A stretch of DNA of 64,000 nucleotides from Beroe forskalii (taxonomy: Eukaryota; Ctenophora; Nuda; Beroida; Beroidae): positions 1 through 64,000 of the forward strand of contig WFMF01000684.1 in assembly GCA_011033025.1 (NCBI GenBank). The letters are read 5' to 3'. How positions within the stretch are numbered: the stretch's first letter is position 1; each line of letters starts with the position of its first letter. Below are positions 34,611 through 48,100 of this stretch, in pieces. The translations under genes and the position numbers were made by a program. The notes beneath the pieces were generated by a model. The model made no database searches. It had not been told where the DNA came from and worked only from the letters and a program-made list of their open reading frames with translations.

Positions 34611-36116
34611 TTAAAGTTTGACTTTGCTATTTACTTATTTAGCTGATTAAAATGTTTGATGTAGAGGTGCTACTTATTTTCAACTATTAGCTGTGCTTTT
34701 CTCCATGTTATTTGATTACAGTTAAGTTGATTTTATATAAAAAGAAGTCTTATACATTGGTTCCAACTTTGAAAATATTATAATAATCTGTGGTCAACCT
34801 TCGAAAAAGTACAAAAGGAACAAAAGTATCAAAAAATTAAAATTAAAGATGTTGATATTTATAATTCAGAAAATAAATACAATTTACAAATATACATATT
34901 TACAACTGCAACGGATCTGAGCGTAAAAATATGTGATTTATTCTGGATCATGATGAACAGTGTAAAGCTCACAACATATCTGATATCAAAATATAGCATG
35001 GAAGCAATAATGAGGAAAGCCTGTTTTTGGGTGGGTCCCACATGGATGGTTTATTGGTAATAACTTTTACGGTGGCGTGTCGAACTCTTATTAACGTGGC
35101 TTTTCCATTCGCGGCTCACTGGCTGTTAATGACAGGCAGTGAGCCGCGAATGTTTGCGCTGCGCATGGAAAAGCCACGCACGTAGGAGTTCGACACACCC
35201 GTAATACTTCAGCTGACATCCATCCATCGAAAGCAAAATGTCGGAAAGTAGGGGAAAAGGACTTAACTTAAGGACAGATTGTTGAAGTTCGGTTCCTAGG
35301 CCAATGATCTGACGGATTTTCGTTCAGAAATATCTCAACATCGTTTGCGAAAGATTCTTGAAGTTGAGTTCGGGAAACGAGAGTATCAGTAATGGTGAAA
35401 TTTCCGAGTCACGAAGCACCATTTAATTCATGTATGCATCACGTACTTGTGAGACTTTGTGATTGTCTGACCTGCTGACGCAAGCAGCAGCTAGGAAGGG
35501 TTTATCATCGATGGAAAAGTACCTAAACATCAAATGGTGGTCGAGATAAGATAATAAGATTTCAAAGATCTGTGAATCAGCTCTATGCCAGCTATATACC
35601 CCCTATTTCTTCTACCTCCTTTTCGACAAGTCGCTTCTTCATCTTATTGATGAGCACACATACATTTAAAACAAAAATCAAACCCTCTCATACCCAGTGT
35701 GACATGGCCAGGCGTTGCCTGGCCACCTCGCGCGCGCCCCGACTCGCAGAGTCGGGAAAAAAATATGGGGCAAAAATATGGGGCAGACAACGTCTGGCAA
35801 GTGTGACAGTATTTATACTTTTAAAGTAATACTGTCACACGAAGTCTCTGGAAACTTTACCACATAATTATTACAATAGTCCGAGTTTCTGAAATCTGTC
35901 TCAACCAAGTAATCAACCTCACTACAATAACTGAGTCCCTAGTCCCTACAAAGTTGCCTCATGATATGATCCCCTGTTTGATCACGCGCTGCGCGCACGC
36001 TTTTCTCCGAAAAGTCTCAAACTCTCAAACATTTTGCGTCTTCTTCGAAGACGCGCGCTTGCGAGCACAAGATAGGTCTTATAACATGGGGCAACACAAA
36101 GCATACAGTCCCTGAA
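34611..36116. other. Gap between convergent genes, with foldback elements
   Basis: No gene is recognised. Foldbacks: 35068-35205, with GTGTCGAACTC / GAGTTCGACAC outer arms, GTGGCTTTTCCA / TGGAAAAGCCAC middle arms and CATTCGCGGCTCACTG / CAGTGAGCCGCGAATG inner arms; and 35700-35848, with TGGCCAGGCGTTGCCTGGCCA, CCCGACTCGCAGAGTCGGG and GTGTGACAGTATT / AATACTGTCACAC. A GC-rich GCGCGCTTGCGAG stretch lies near 36040-36066. The FSIP1 3' UTR must lie on the minus strand just below 36117. Confidence 0.55.
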
Positions 36117-39100
36117 TCAGAGTACTGGAACTGGTGTTTCTGTGGGAATTTCAGCTGATGTGATCCTGGCGGTCTCTGCTCGGCACTGCGCCAATAACTC
36201 GTCTAAAACTGACTTGGGGACCTCTGGTAGTTCCTGAAAAAGATTTGCTTTGAGTTGAGATTGACACTTAACACTTCAGAATTATGGGCATGGAATAATT
36301 ACTGCTATGCAGATTACAGAATAGCTAAAACTTCGTTGTACACCCGTGTACCATATATGAAATTATCGCATAATGTCATCGTAGTAAATTTAATGCTTTG
36401 CCCCACATAGCTTTGCTTTATCAGCAGAATTGTTTCAGAAGAATTCAGCTGAAAAGAGTTAGCTTTGAGCGACACATGGCACGCAAGTACCTGAACCACT
36501 AAACTTGGGTGAGCCGAAATATCTCCGGGTACAGAATGACTTGAGGCACCTTCATGATTGACAGCGTTAAAATTCAAAATACATGAAATGCTGAATATAT
36601 TCATTGTTCAAATTCTGTTATAATTTACCGTCAGTACCGTACTGAATAAATGGCCAGGGTCATGAATAAATCAGGGGGCTCTGTGTTAATAATCACTGGC
36701 TATGAATTGAGGAAATTGTCAGACGGGTGGAGAGAACAAGGGTAAGAGGGCATTGGGCCTTGCCAAACTCTACAATTATTTGTCCGAGTCGATTACCCCG
36801 TACAAAAGAAACGAAGAATTTCATGGGGAGCATCCGGCTATTATGGAATAGGGCATATAACGGAGTATAATAGGGTAATAGAAGGTCTGATCTCATGACT
36901 TATATAGGATCGCTGTCTATAAATATAATATGCATAATATTATTACATATACTGGATCTGGATGTCATTAGCATACTTAGCAAATCCGTGGAATTAAAAT
37001 CATTTCACCCGACGCTCCCGGAGTTCTCACGCTCAGGTGTATGGAACTCTCACCATCGGAGGGTCGCCTGTGATACCGGCACCGTCCTAATACCCTAGTG
37101 TTGCGCGCAACTGACCAGTAACATCCATCAAATCATACCTTCGTATTGGCGTGTAAATAATTCATAATTAACTTTATTCTATAATTGCCCACCTCTTGCT
37201 CCTCGCCGGTGAGTCTCTCCAGCATCTGATCGATGAGGGTGAGGCGTTCTTCTTCTCCCTTCTTCTCTGAGATGGCTTTGAGAGCAGCCTCCCCCAGTTG
37301 CTTTCCCTCCTGACACTTCTCGTTGAGCTCTTCTACCGCTCCGCTCTGTAAGTGTGGCGGGGTTACTTAGCTACTTCAAAGTACGATGTCCTCTGAAGGG
37401 TGCGATAAAGGGTGCGAGCTTATACCAAACTTATACCAGGATAGATAGTACGACAATGCTGCGGTCAATCTGGGGCTAATAATTCCCAATACATTGCTTC
37501 ATAGCTGGGCAGTATCCCACTTTCTAACTGCAACTGCAGAGGGATATTCGTGTCCACTCAGAGACCGGGTTTAAGTTGATTGTATCAACACTGTTCAACC
37601 CGTTGGGCAATTTGCGGGTCCCCTTTTGAGGCGCGATATTTGTATACCTTTCTGACATTCGAGGTGGCATGCGGACAATCCCATGCTCATATTCAATGTT
37701 CATACTCCCAGGAAAATTATTTAGTTAATTGCCAGAGAGCTATTCATCATGCTGCCATTTAGACGTTCAAGCTCTCATTAATCAATTGCTTCTTCACGGG
37801 AAGATTCTTAAACTTATATTTTCTGCGGAAGCTATTTTATAATTTTGCTTGCACCATTTAGGCTATATCGTCGTTAGTTTTTTGTGTCGATCGTTTGAAT
37901 GAAATCATCTTGAGCCTTTCGTCAGTAGCTCCATGGAGCCTAAAAACCCGTCAATGACCTAGAGGAATGGGAATTACATCCTCAAATAGTATTTGCGATT
38001 TTCCTAGCGTCGCATCAAAAAGATTTGCGCCCTATAAAACTCTATTTGCAGCATCAGCTATTCTTCACGACTCTATTCTATATTAATTTGTAGAACCTCG
38101 GTTATCTTAATCACTTATCTTATTATCTTGCCAACTTAACTAACCTAGTAACTGTGCCCTTTTTAACACCAGGAACGAAATCTTATAGATGACCGGGACG
38201 GGATACTTCAGTTTCAATAGGATATGTGTCCCATATAACTCTGGCTGAGTGACGTAACAGACCAAAACCTCAATCTTTTTGAATACTAATTAAAGCGCTA
38301 GATTTTCCCGAGTGACGTTATTATCATAGATAATGAAGGCTCTCGAATTATATGGGACACAAGCCCAAATAGGATTTGGTAATAAATTTGGGAAAATTGG
38401 GAAATAAAGGGGAACAAAGGTTGTCCGACGTTGTCTGAACCCCTCGCGTGGGTCAGACAACGTCTGACAATACAAAGGAGAGTATTCCATCACCAAGCAC
38501 ATTGCCAAAAAGTCCACCAGGACTTCGGGGGCGCGTTTGCTCGTTGTACCAAAAAAGAGCTCCAATGGGATATCTAGTATCTACGCTAAAATAGGAACAG
38601 TGGTAGGCGCAATAGCGATAAAACCCTTTTTGATGACATATAAAGAAGAAATCAAACTGCTATAGAGCTATATAGCTATAGTTAGGTAAGTACCTAATTA
38701 TCAGCTAATATCCATCAAAGTATCAGAAGATCAGATTGCCTCAAAAAACATTTGAGCTGTTTAAGCTAAGAAGCCAGAAGAGTGATAGGATGTGTGTCAC
38801 AAATTCGATGAATGTTTCAGTAACAGTATAGGTAGGTACTGACAAGAGCTGCCTCGACTATCTGGCGTCTAGATCATATGACATGGCATTCCTACGTTAT
38901 ATCAAGTACTTTATTGGGTAGTAGAAATCCACAATAACCTGTATAGAAAGTAAAGTGGCATCAGTCAAGCCACTGCACAGGCTCATAGCACTGCCTTCTT
39001 CCACTATGAGCAAAGACTCGATTTCTTTGAGCCGCTTTTGTTCGTCTTCATTCGCCCGGAAACCACCGTCGTCAGCAACAACCACAGTGTTCTGAAAGAA

Positions 39101-42100
39101 GATAATGCTAATTTAATAAATCATAGGCACCAATATTGCAGTCCTGTAGTCAGTCACTATAATTCAAGAATTCAATCAGTCATCAGTGGTGCAAATCCGA
39201 ATTTGGAGCCTGGATAGTAAGGGATTGAACCGTAACCCCCTGTGAACTAAATCCTCCCAAAGATGTTATAACGTTTTTCGGTAGTTCATAGGTCATAGAA
39301 ACCCCCTAAGAAAGTTATCCAAAAAATTCCTTGGGGAACCTTGATTTTTTACCCCTTTTTTACCCACGCGTGGGTTAAAACTTTAAATGGCGATATCTCG
39401 GCTTCCTTTTGAGATACGGAGCTCAACAACCACACTAAAATATGTGCAATGGACACATTTAGTTGGGCGGGTCATGGTCCCAGGTCGCTATTTTGAACCG
39501 TTTTCGAGATAATCGCCAAAAAAACCCTTTTTCGCTATGTGCGAAGGGGTAAAAAAGTGGTCCCGGTAAATACAGCTGTACTGTGGGTAGATTGGCACTA
39601 ATTACGATCACAGACACGTCTATCAGTTCTTCATAGCCTTAAGTAACACCAGAAAAAAGTTATCCAAAAAATTCCATAATTTAACCCCCTTTTCACCCCT
39701 TTTTCAAACCCCTGTATAAGCCAAATATTCAAATGGGGATATCTCGGCTTCCTTCTGAGATACGGAGCTCAATAACCACTTTAAAATATGCGCAATGGGC
39801 ACATTTGGTTGGGCGGGTCATGGTCCCAGGTCGATATTTTGAACCGTTTTCGAGATAATCATAAAAACCCCTTTTTCGCTATGCGCAAAGAGGTAAAAAA
39901 GTGGTCCCGGTAAATACAGCTGCTGTACTGTGGGTAGAATTGGCACCACTATGATCATAGACATGTCTATCAGTTGTTCCATAGCCCTCATAACACCAAA
40001 ATAAAGTTATCCGAACAAATTCCTTAATAAAACCCCTTTTTCACCCCTTTTCAAACCCACCGTAAAAATTTGAATTTTGGGAAGACAATTGAGATTCAGA
40101 GGTCAACAACCACTTTGAAATGTCTAGAGCACACATTTGGTGGGGTAGAACAAGGTTTCAAGTTTCTAATTTGTCATATCGATTTGATGGAATTTGGAAC
40201 TTTTTTACCAAATTCAGGGGGCTAAACGTATGAAAGAGGTCAAAATACGTCTTAGGTGAGTCATCATTTTGATATATAATGACCATTTCTGATTGACCAT
40301 TCGTGGTATTCAGGTAGAATTTTAGAGCTGGCCATACCATAAAGCAAATCCACATAAAAACCCACATGGAGCAAACCCACCCATAAAGTAAACTGCATAA
40401 TATTTTGGATGAAAATTCTGTGAAAGATGTACAGTAATCATGGAGAGTATGGATACTCTAAATGAGACCATTCATCATAATGACACTTCAATATTTTTGA
40501 CCTGGGCCAAAAAACACTGTTGAAATGAAAATACAAATACAAGTTCCACTTGCATTTTAGGAAGATGTTGTACCAACATATATGGTTTTTCAGATTGGAT
40601 TCATTCATTCCGGTAGAGAGCCATGCTCAAATATTATCCTTCCAAACGTACTGGCCAGGAAAGATGGGGGTTTCTACGGAATTTAATGTCAATCAGACAA
40701 TTATAGATGGCCTTAAAGCATCAATTTCGTGCTCTTGCCTTAATAGTGTATTCAACATAACTTGTCCATTCATGATTTCGCATTGCAAGCAATTGTCAAC
40801 TTTTATTATGGATGGTGGCATATGGCTGGCCACAAACCACAGTTCTATTGCTGTACTGTGGGTAGATTGGCACTAATTACGATCACAGACACGTCTATCA
40901 GTTCTTCATAGCCTTAAGTAACACCAGAAAAAAGTTATCCAAAAAATTCCATAATTTAACCCCCTTTTCACCCCTTTTTCAAACCCCTGTATAAGCCAAA
41001 TATTCAAATGGGGATATCTCGGCTTCCTTCTGAGATACAGGCTCAACCACTTTAAAATATGCGCAATGGGCACATTTGGTTGGGCGGGTCATGGTCCCAG
41101 GTCGATATTTTGAACCGTTTTCGAGATAATCGCCAAAAACCCCTTTTTCGCTATGCGCAAAGAGGTAAAAAGTGGTCCCGGTAAATACAGCTGTACTGTG
41201 GGTAAATTGGCACTAATTATGATCATAGACATGTCTATCAGTTGTTCATAGCCTAAAGTAACACCAAAATAAAGTTATCCGAACAAAATTCCATAATAAA
41301 ACCCCCTTTTCACCCCTTTTTCAAACCCCCGCGTAAGCCAAATTTTGAATTTGGGATATTTTGACTTTCAATTGAGATATCTACAGAGGTCAACAACCAC
41401 TTTGAAATGTCTAGAATGAGCACATTTGGTGGGGTAGAACAAGGTTTCAAGTTTCTATCTCATATCTCATATCGATTTGATGGAATTTGGAACTTTTTTA
41501 CCAAATTCAGGGGGCTAAACGTATGAAAGAGGTCAAAATACGTCTTAGGTGAGTCATCATTTTGATATATAATGACCATTTCTGATTGACCATTCATTGG
41601 TATTCAGGTAGAATTTTAGAGCTGGCCATACCATAAAAAGCAAATCCATAAAAACCCACATGGGCAAACCCACCCATAAAAGTAAACTGCATAATATTTT
41701 GGATGAAAATTCTGTGAAAGATGTACAGTAATCATGGAGTATGGATACTCTAAATGAGACCATTCATCATAATGACACTTCAATATTTTTTGACCTGGGC
41801 CAAAAAACACTGTTGAAATGAAAATAAATACAAATAAGTTCCACTTGCATTTTTAGGAAGATGTTGGCACCAACATATATGGTTTTTCAGATTGGATTCA
41901 TTCATTCGGTGAGAGCCATGCTCAAATATTATCCTTCCAAACGTACTGGCCAGGAAAGATGGGGGTTTCTACGGAATTTAATGTCAATCAGACAATTATA
42001 GATGGCCTTAAAGCATCAATTTCGTGCTCTTGCCTTAATAGTGTATTCAACATAACTTGTCCATTCATGATTTCGCATTGCAAGCAATTGTCAACTTTTA

Positions 42101-45100
42101 TTATGGATGGTGGCATATGGCTGGCCACAAACCACAGTTCTATTGCTGTGAGTCTAGCTGGGCATCGGATTCGGAGTATCCTTCCAAACGTTACCATAAA
42201 TGTATAAATGGGTGTGCCCTTATACCTTGGATTTTGGAATGGTTTCTCAAGAATTTAAGTTGAAGGTAAATTTCCAAGCACTTACCACAAGATGTTATAC
42301 CCACCTGAAAAAAAATATGACTCTTCAAGCAGATATTAATCCCAACTCTGGCAGCAAGGAAGATATTTGGTTGGATATATACCATGTTAAAACACTCTTT
42401 ATAGAATGACATCATGAAAGCAACTACCCAACATCCATGAGGCTTATCTGATAAAGAGAGAAGCTTTGGCAAACTTTCAAAGAGGACAGAAATTTCCTTA
42501 CTGGCAGTAGTTATGTTGTTTATTGTTGCAAGCATGATTCTGTGTGCTTTCTGCTGGAGAAAGAAGTGTAGAAACACTGCTATTTCAAACCTCATGGGTT
42601 TGAAAGATAAGTAGCATCTCAATCTGAATGACCCTTATAAGATGAAAAGAAGTGATTTTAGTTGCTTATTTTGTAATATCGAAACTTGAAAATTACTGCT
42701 TCCCCATTTCAGTACGATGTATCTATGGATTATAATAGTGTTTTAGGTTTTGTTAACAATCAGAAATGGTCATCTTATGTGAAAATGATTACTCGCCTAA
42801 GACATACTTCGACCTCTTTCATACGTTAATAGCCCACTGAATTTGGCAAAAAATGGGGTTTTTAGAAATTTTCATCAAATTGGTATGATATAAACACCTG
42901 AAACTATGCTTTAACCCACCAAATGTGCTCTTTCTAGACATTCTAGATTGGTTGTTGGCAGCTGTAAGACCTCTGTATCTCGATTGAAAGTCAAAATATC
43001 CCAATTTCAAAATTTGGCTTACACAGGGGTTTAAAAAAGAGGTGAAAGGGGATTCAATTATAGAATTTTTTGGATTACTTTATTTTGGTGTTACTTCAGG
43101 CTCTGAACAACTGATATACATGTCTATGATCATAATTAGTGCCAATTTACCCACAGTACAGCTGTATTTACCGGGACCACTTTTTACCCCTTTGCGCATA
43201 GCGAAAAAGGGGTTTTTGGCGATTATCTCGAAAACGGTTCAAAATATCGACCTGGGACCATGACCCGCCCAACCAAATGTGACCATTGCGCATATTTTAA
43301 AGTGGTTATAAAGCTCCGTATCTCAAAAGGAAGCCGAGATATCCCTATTTGAAAATTTGGCTTACGCCGGGGTTTGACAAAGGGGTGAAAAGGGGGTTAA
43401 ATTATGGAATTTTTTGGATAACTTTTTTCTGGTGTTACTTTAGGCTATGAAGAACTGATAGACGTGTCTGTGAGCATAATAAGTGCCAATTTGCCCACAC
43501 TACAGCTATATTTACCGGGACCACTTTTTTACCCCTTCGCGCATAGCGAAAAAGGGGTTTTTGGCGATTATCTCGAAAACGGTTCAAAATAGCGACCTGG
43601 GACCATGACCCGCCCAACTAAATGTGTCCATTGCACATATTTTAGTGTGGTAGTTGAGCTCCGTATCTCAAAGGAAGCCGAGATATCGCCATTTAAAGTT
43701 TTAACCCGCGTGGGTAAAAAGGGGTAAAAAAATCAAGGTTCCCCAAGGAATTTTTGGATAACTTTCTTAGGGGTTTCTATGACCTATGAACTACCGAAAA
43801 ACGTTCTAACATCTTTGGGAGGATTTAGTCACAGGGGGTTACAGCCTGGGGCAGATACATCCCTTACTAGGAGGGGATGATGCCGCTAAAATAGTAAAAT
43901 GACTCATTTTCAGCGATTTTCGAAATTGGAGAGGAATGAGGATGGATTAGAATTTTGGCAATTTCTTAATTCGATTAACTGATTTTGTGCTACGATTTGG
44001 TCTGATATTGAGAATTATTACCGTACAGAAATTATCAGAGAAGGCAATAAAGCAGTTCTGAAGACCAACAATCGTGGTTATATGCCACTTATCACAGACT
44101 CACAGAAATAACTATTGAATTTTTGGAGGTCACGAACTTTTTTAAAGATCTTTGGGGGGCATGGGTCAGAATTTTTGGCAAGATATTTAACTCCATCCCC
44201 CGCAGCCCGCAGGACTTGCACCACTAAATTCAATATTAGAATTTAGAAATTTCAAAGTGGAATCTCCATTCTATAGTTCAAAATAAAAACAATCGACAAA
44301 ACTCTGTCGCGGCGCGCGCGCGCGGCGTGAAAATACTAACTGCTTACGCTGAATAAAGTTCAATTATTTTATCACTGCGTGTCACATTTTCAGAAGACCC
44401 TTTTGGAAAAAAAGATTACCTCAATATTGCTATTGGAAGTAGGTGGAGCCTACAGGCACAAGGTAGGTACCCGAATCCATTATTCATGGAGCGCACAATT
44501 TATGCGCTTGACATTTCTGGATATGTCAAGGATATCATGATACGGATCAAAAAAAGTCAAAGTCTCAAAGTCGATATTTTTTCCTGTTCCCAATCGCGTT
44601 TTTGTTTTACAAAAAGGCATTGAGAATAGGTTAGCAGAGATTGTGTTTTGTGGGGGTTGTGTGTATACTACCTTTATGCGTACTGTTAAATCTGAAATAG
44701 GTGGTGGTGTGTCGTCGTGGTGGTGGTGGTGGTGGTTGGTACATTTTCATGCATCCAACTGCTCCTTTATAATATCACTCGCGTCAGAGTAGCTTGGTGT
44801 AGTGGCATCCTTTGCATTTTGAACTGCAGCTAGCTAACAGCGTTGTAGGTATTTGGGTTCAATGCTCTGTTCATTCTGATGTTTCAACATTCTGATGTTG
44901 AAAGTAATTCTTTCTCAAAAATTGAAGTTCAATTCTTTAATCATAAAATCAAACCTTTATCAATTGTCAGGGAATTAATCAAATAATTTATAGGATTTTA
45001 ATCACTGAATCACATAGTCATTTGGCCTTCTTTATTAGTAGCGGGCAATTCTGGCAAATTACAATGGGCAGTGTTATGAATGATCTAAAGAATTGACGAG

Positions 45101-48100
45101 AGGAAAGAAAGACATGAGAGCTTGTCTTGGTTCATGATTGATCATATATCTGAATCTTTCATCTTGATCTTGGCCAGTAATCATATAATTGTGTATCTCA
45201 ATCTTGAAAATCAATCAAGGCGGGGTAAAAATAATAGCGAACATTGCAACGGTTTGATATCTGCAACGCAGCAAATAAGAAACGTAACGCGTAACGAAAA
45301 TGGTGATCATAGTTATGAAACTCTGAACAGCGCGCAACCAAACGAATCTTCAGAGTTCTACGAAATGGCGGGAACGCGCGCGAACATTTGGCACGTGGAA
45401 CGAAATCGCCCACGTGATATTTCATCTGCGCGCGTTAATTCAAACTGGTACGTAGGAGAGCCTGCATAATGAGGAATATTTATAAAATTGATTCAATGAT
45501 GTTAGTATTGCGTTATGACACTAATTTGATAGAAGAAGCGCGATTGTATCATGATTTGGAAGGTCACTTTTATGCTTTATCTTCAACTCAACATGTCAGT
45601 AAATAAGTCGGACAACCGTCGTCGATCAAATGACGGCATGTTTTAATACCAGCCCCAGGGAACAGGAAATTAAGCGCCTACATACGGAAACAATAGGTAC
45701 AAGAAATGTGCCGGTAGGCGCAATTCTTGTTTCCCTCCCTATTGGCCTTTTTGTTATACAAAAAGGCAAACGAGAGGGCTGGCAGAGATCGTGGTTTAGA
45801 AGATGAGAAATAGGATATGTGCATAGCAGGTCCAGATTTGCAATACAACTACTGTAATTTCTGGACAGTGCCCGGATTGCTCCTTTATAATATCAGTCGT
45901 GAAAATGTCCCTCCGTCCGTCCCCATGTCACACAGATCTTCAAAATAACGAATTTCTTAATTCATGGAGCTGTCAGTTGTCAAAAGTAGAAATCTTATAG
46001 GCTGATCAGGCCCATCGGTGCCACATGCTCGAACTCCTAAATTATGATAAGTTCTAAATTAAAAGGCTGTTGAAGAATTCGTGTCTTAAAAAGTTAAAAT
46101 ATTTGGTGTGAGTTGGGCGGTGGATTGGAGGAAAAGGCTTCGGTTTTGTACTACCTTACGAGACAAATTTATAAGGTACGAAATTTGGGGATTTTTGGAC
46201 TAAATCCCCATATTATCGTTCTCCACAAAATTTCAAAATGACGTTATCATCATACGTTAACTTGCGTAATATTCCCAAAAATATCCCCAAATTTCGTACC
46301 CCCAAAATTTCGATCCCCGGGATTATTGTTCCATATAAATTTATTTCGTAAGGTATCAGTCTTTCTACTGAATTCGTCTAAGTTTGAGAAATACTATTCG
46401 CTGTGAAAGACGAATATAGCTTTTTGGAACAAGAGACGGCATTGAAAAGTTGAAACAGAAACAAAAGCACGAAATTTGAAAATCAGATAAAAATTGATAT
46501 CAACTTAGTATAAACATTCAAGAAAATACATCGTGTGAATAAACGGTAACGCAATTTGATGCGAAACGTAAACCAATTCAACAAAATGGCGCGAAATCTA
46601 CATCGAACTGAGTACAACAACGAACGCGCGCGCAAGAATTTTAGAAGAAATGGCACGTGCCAATTCGTGTTCTCGGTGGTCGCGCGCAGCACGCGCATCG
46701 GAACAATATTTATACTCTTATTACTTTATAACGACTGCGTTTTGTATTATGATGCTAAGGTTAGGGGTTACATCAAGCACCGCGGAGGAGGGAAATTAAG
46801 CGCCTGCATACAGCCTACGGGAACAACAATAATTGTGTCGGTGCAGGCGCAATTCTTGTTTATAATTACCTACCTAAGCTGTCGTCAAACGGATTTAACA
46901 AGTGTTTATATAACAATTGGATAGTTGAGGAGGGAGTTGGCCCCATGACGATAACATGATTGTTGAGAAGAATACTGAATGCAATTACTTAATTTGGAAG
47001 AACATTGAACGTGGAGAGCTTGAATTTAGGATTACAGCGAATTCCAGTTATTATTAGGGGAATAATAGAGCCGGCTCAGCTTCTAATATCAATAGGTATG
47101 TAGGTACCTATTGTGTGTTGTACACTTTGTGCTACACAATCGCCCTTGCCCAAATGATGACCCATGATAGCTGTTGAGCACTAACTTTAATTTTCAGGCC
47201 TTAAATTATCATCAAAAACCATAATTATAATCCTTTACGCATGATTTAATGGAATGATACTATATATGAAATGATCTTACATAGTTACCTAGGCTATGAG
47301 TTCACGTATATTGGTTCATATTATGTTACCATTTGTAACACAGAGATATAGACGGATCAAATCACAGCACTTCTGTATTGTGGTTTGCAGATTAAAATAA
47401 TACATTACCTTTTGAATTTTTCTGAAGTTCTATGCTTACCAGAAGGGGGAAAACGGGTGGCAGTTCCTAGGTCATCAGAACGATGCCAACCCTTAAAACT
47501 TAAATTTGTGATCGATGCGGACACATAACAAATGAAAGCCGTATTCTACGTAATAGATGAATCCAATGATACCTGACTCCCGAGCAAAGCTCAAATTATA
47601 ATCACATTTCCCATCTCCTGTACAGTGAAAATATGACTTTTGAAGCTCGATGCCCCTTGGCACTCCACAAGTAGCCAAGGGTTCCCTTTGATGGTCCTTG
47701 TGCCACAACAGCTCGTATGTTATTGAAACCTCTCACAATCGGCCCAACGACGCCTGATATTATTATTCAAGAAAACACATCCCAATTCGATCGCTCAAGT
47801 CTTTATCATAAAAGCATTGCCCTATGGGGCACCATTATAATACTCACGCTTTATATTGCTGTATTATAATTAAAGTTTTTGTGAATGCTGACAATAAGAC
47901 CAGCTAAAATCTATAATATTTTATTATAACTTTAACCCTTAGTGATCACTAAATCTAGGCTTTATCGGCATCATTTTAAGCTTATATTATATAGTTATTT
48001 GTGAATGGCGAGGTTATACGCTTAGAGCATGGCTGTAAAGTGTAAATGCGCTAATTTCGTTTAGAATTTTCTGCATATGATCAATTATATACATGTATTT

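Noticed and set aside
42191..42622. Minus-strand reading frame of 143 codons in the inverted-repeat element
   Set aside because: The opposite strand carries the transmembrane helix with basic tail and stop, a more protein-like reading. The minus frame mirrors it.
46556..46924. Plus-strand reading frame of 122 codons
   Set aside because: It lies in a diverged duplicate of 45240-45730, does not keep the frame or the tyrosine motifs of the first copy, and runs into a dispersed repeat.
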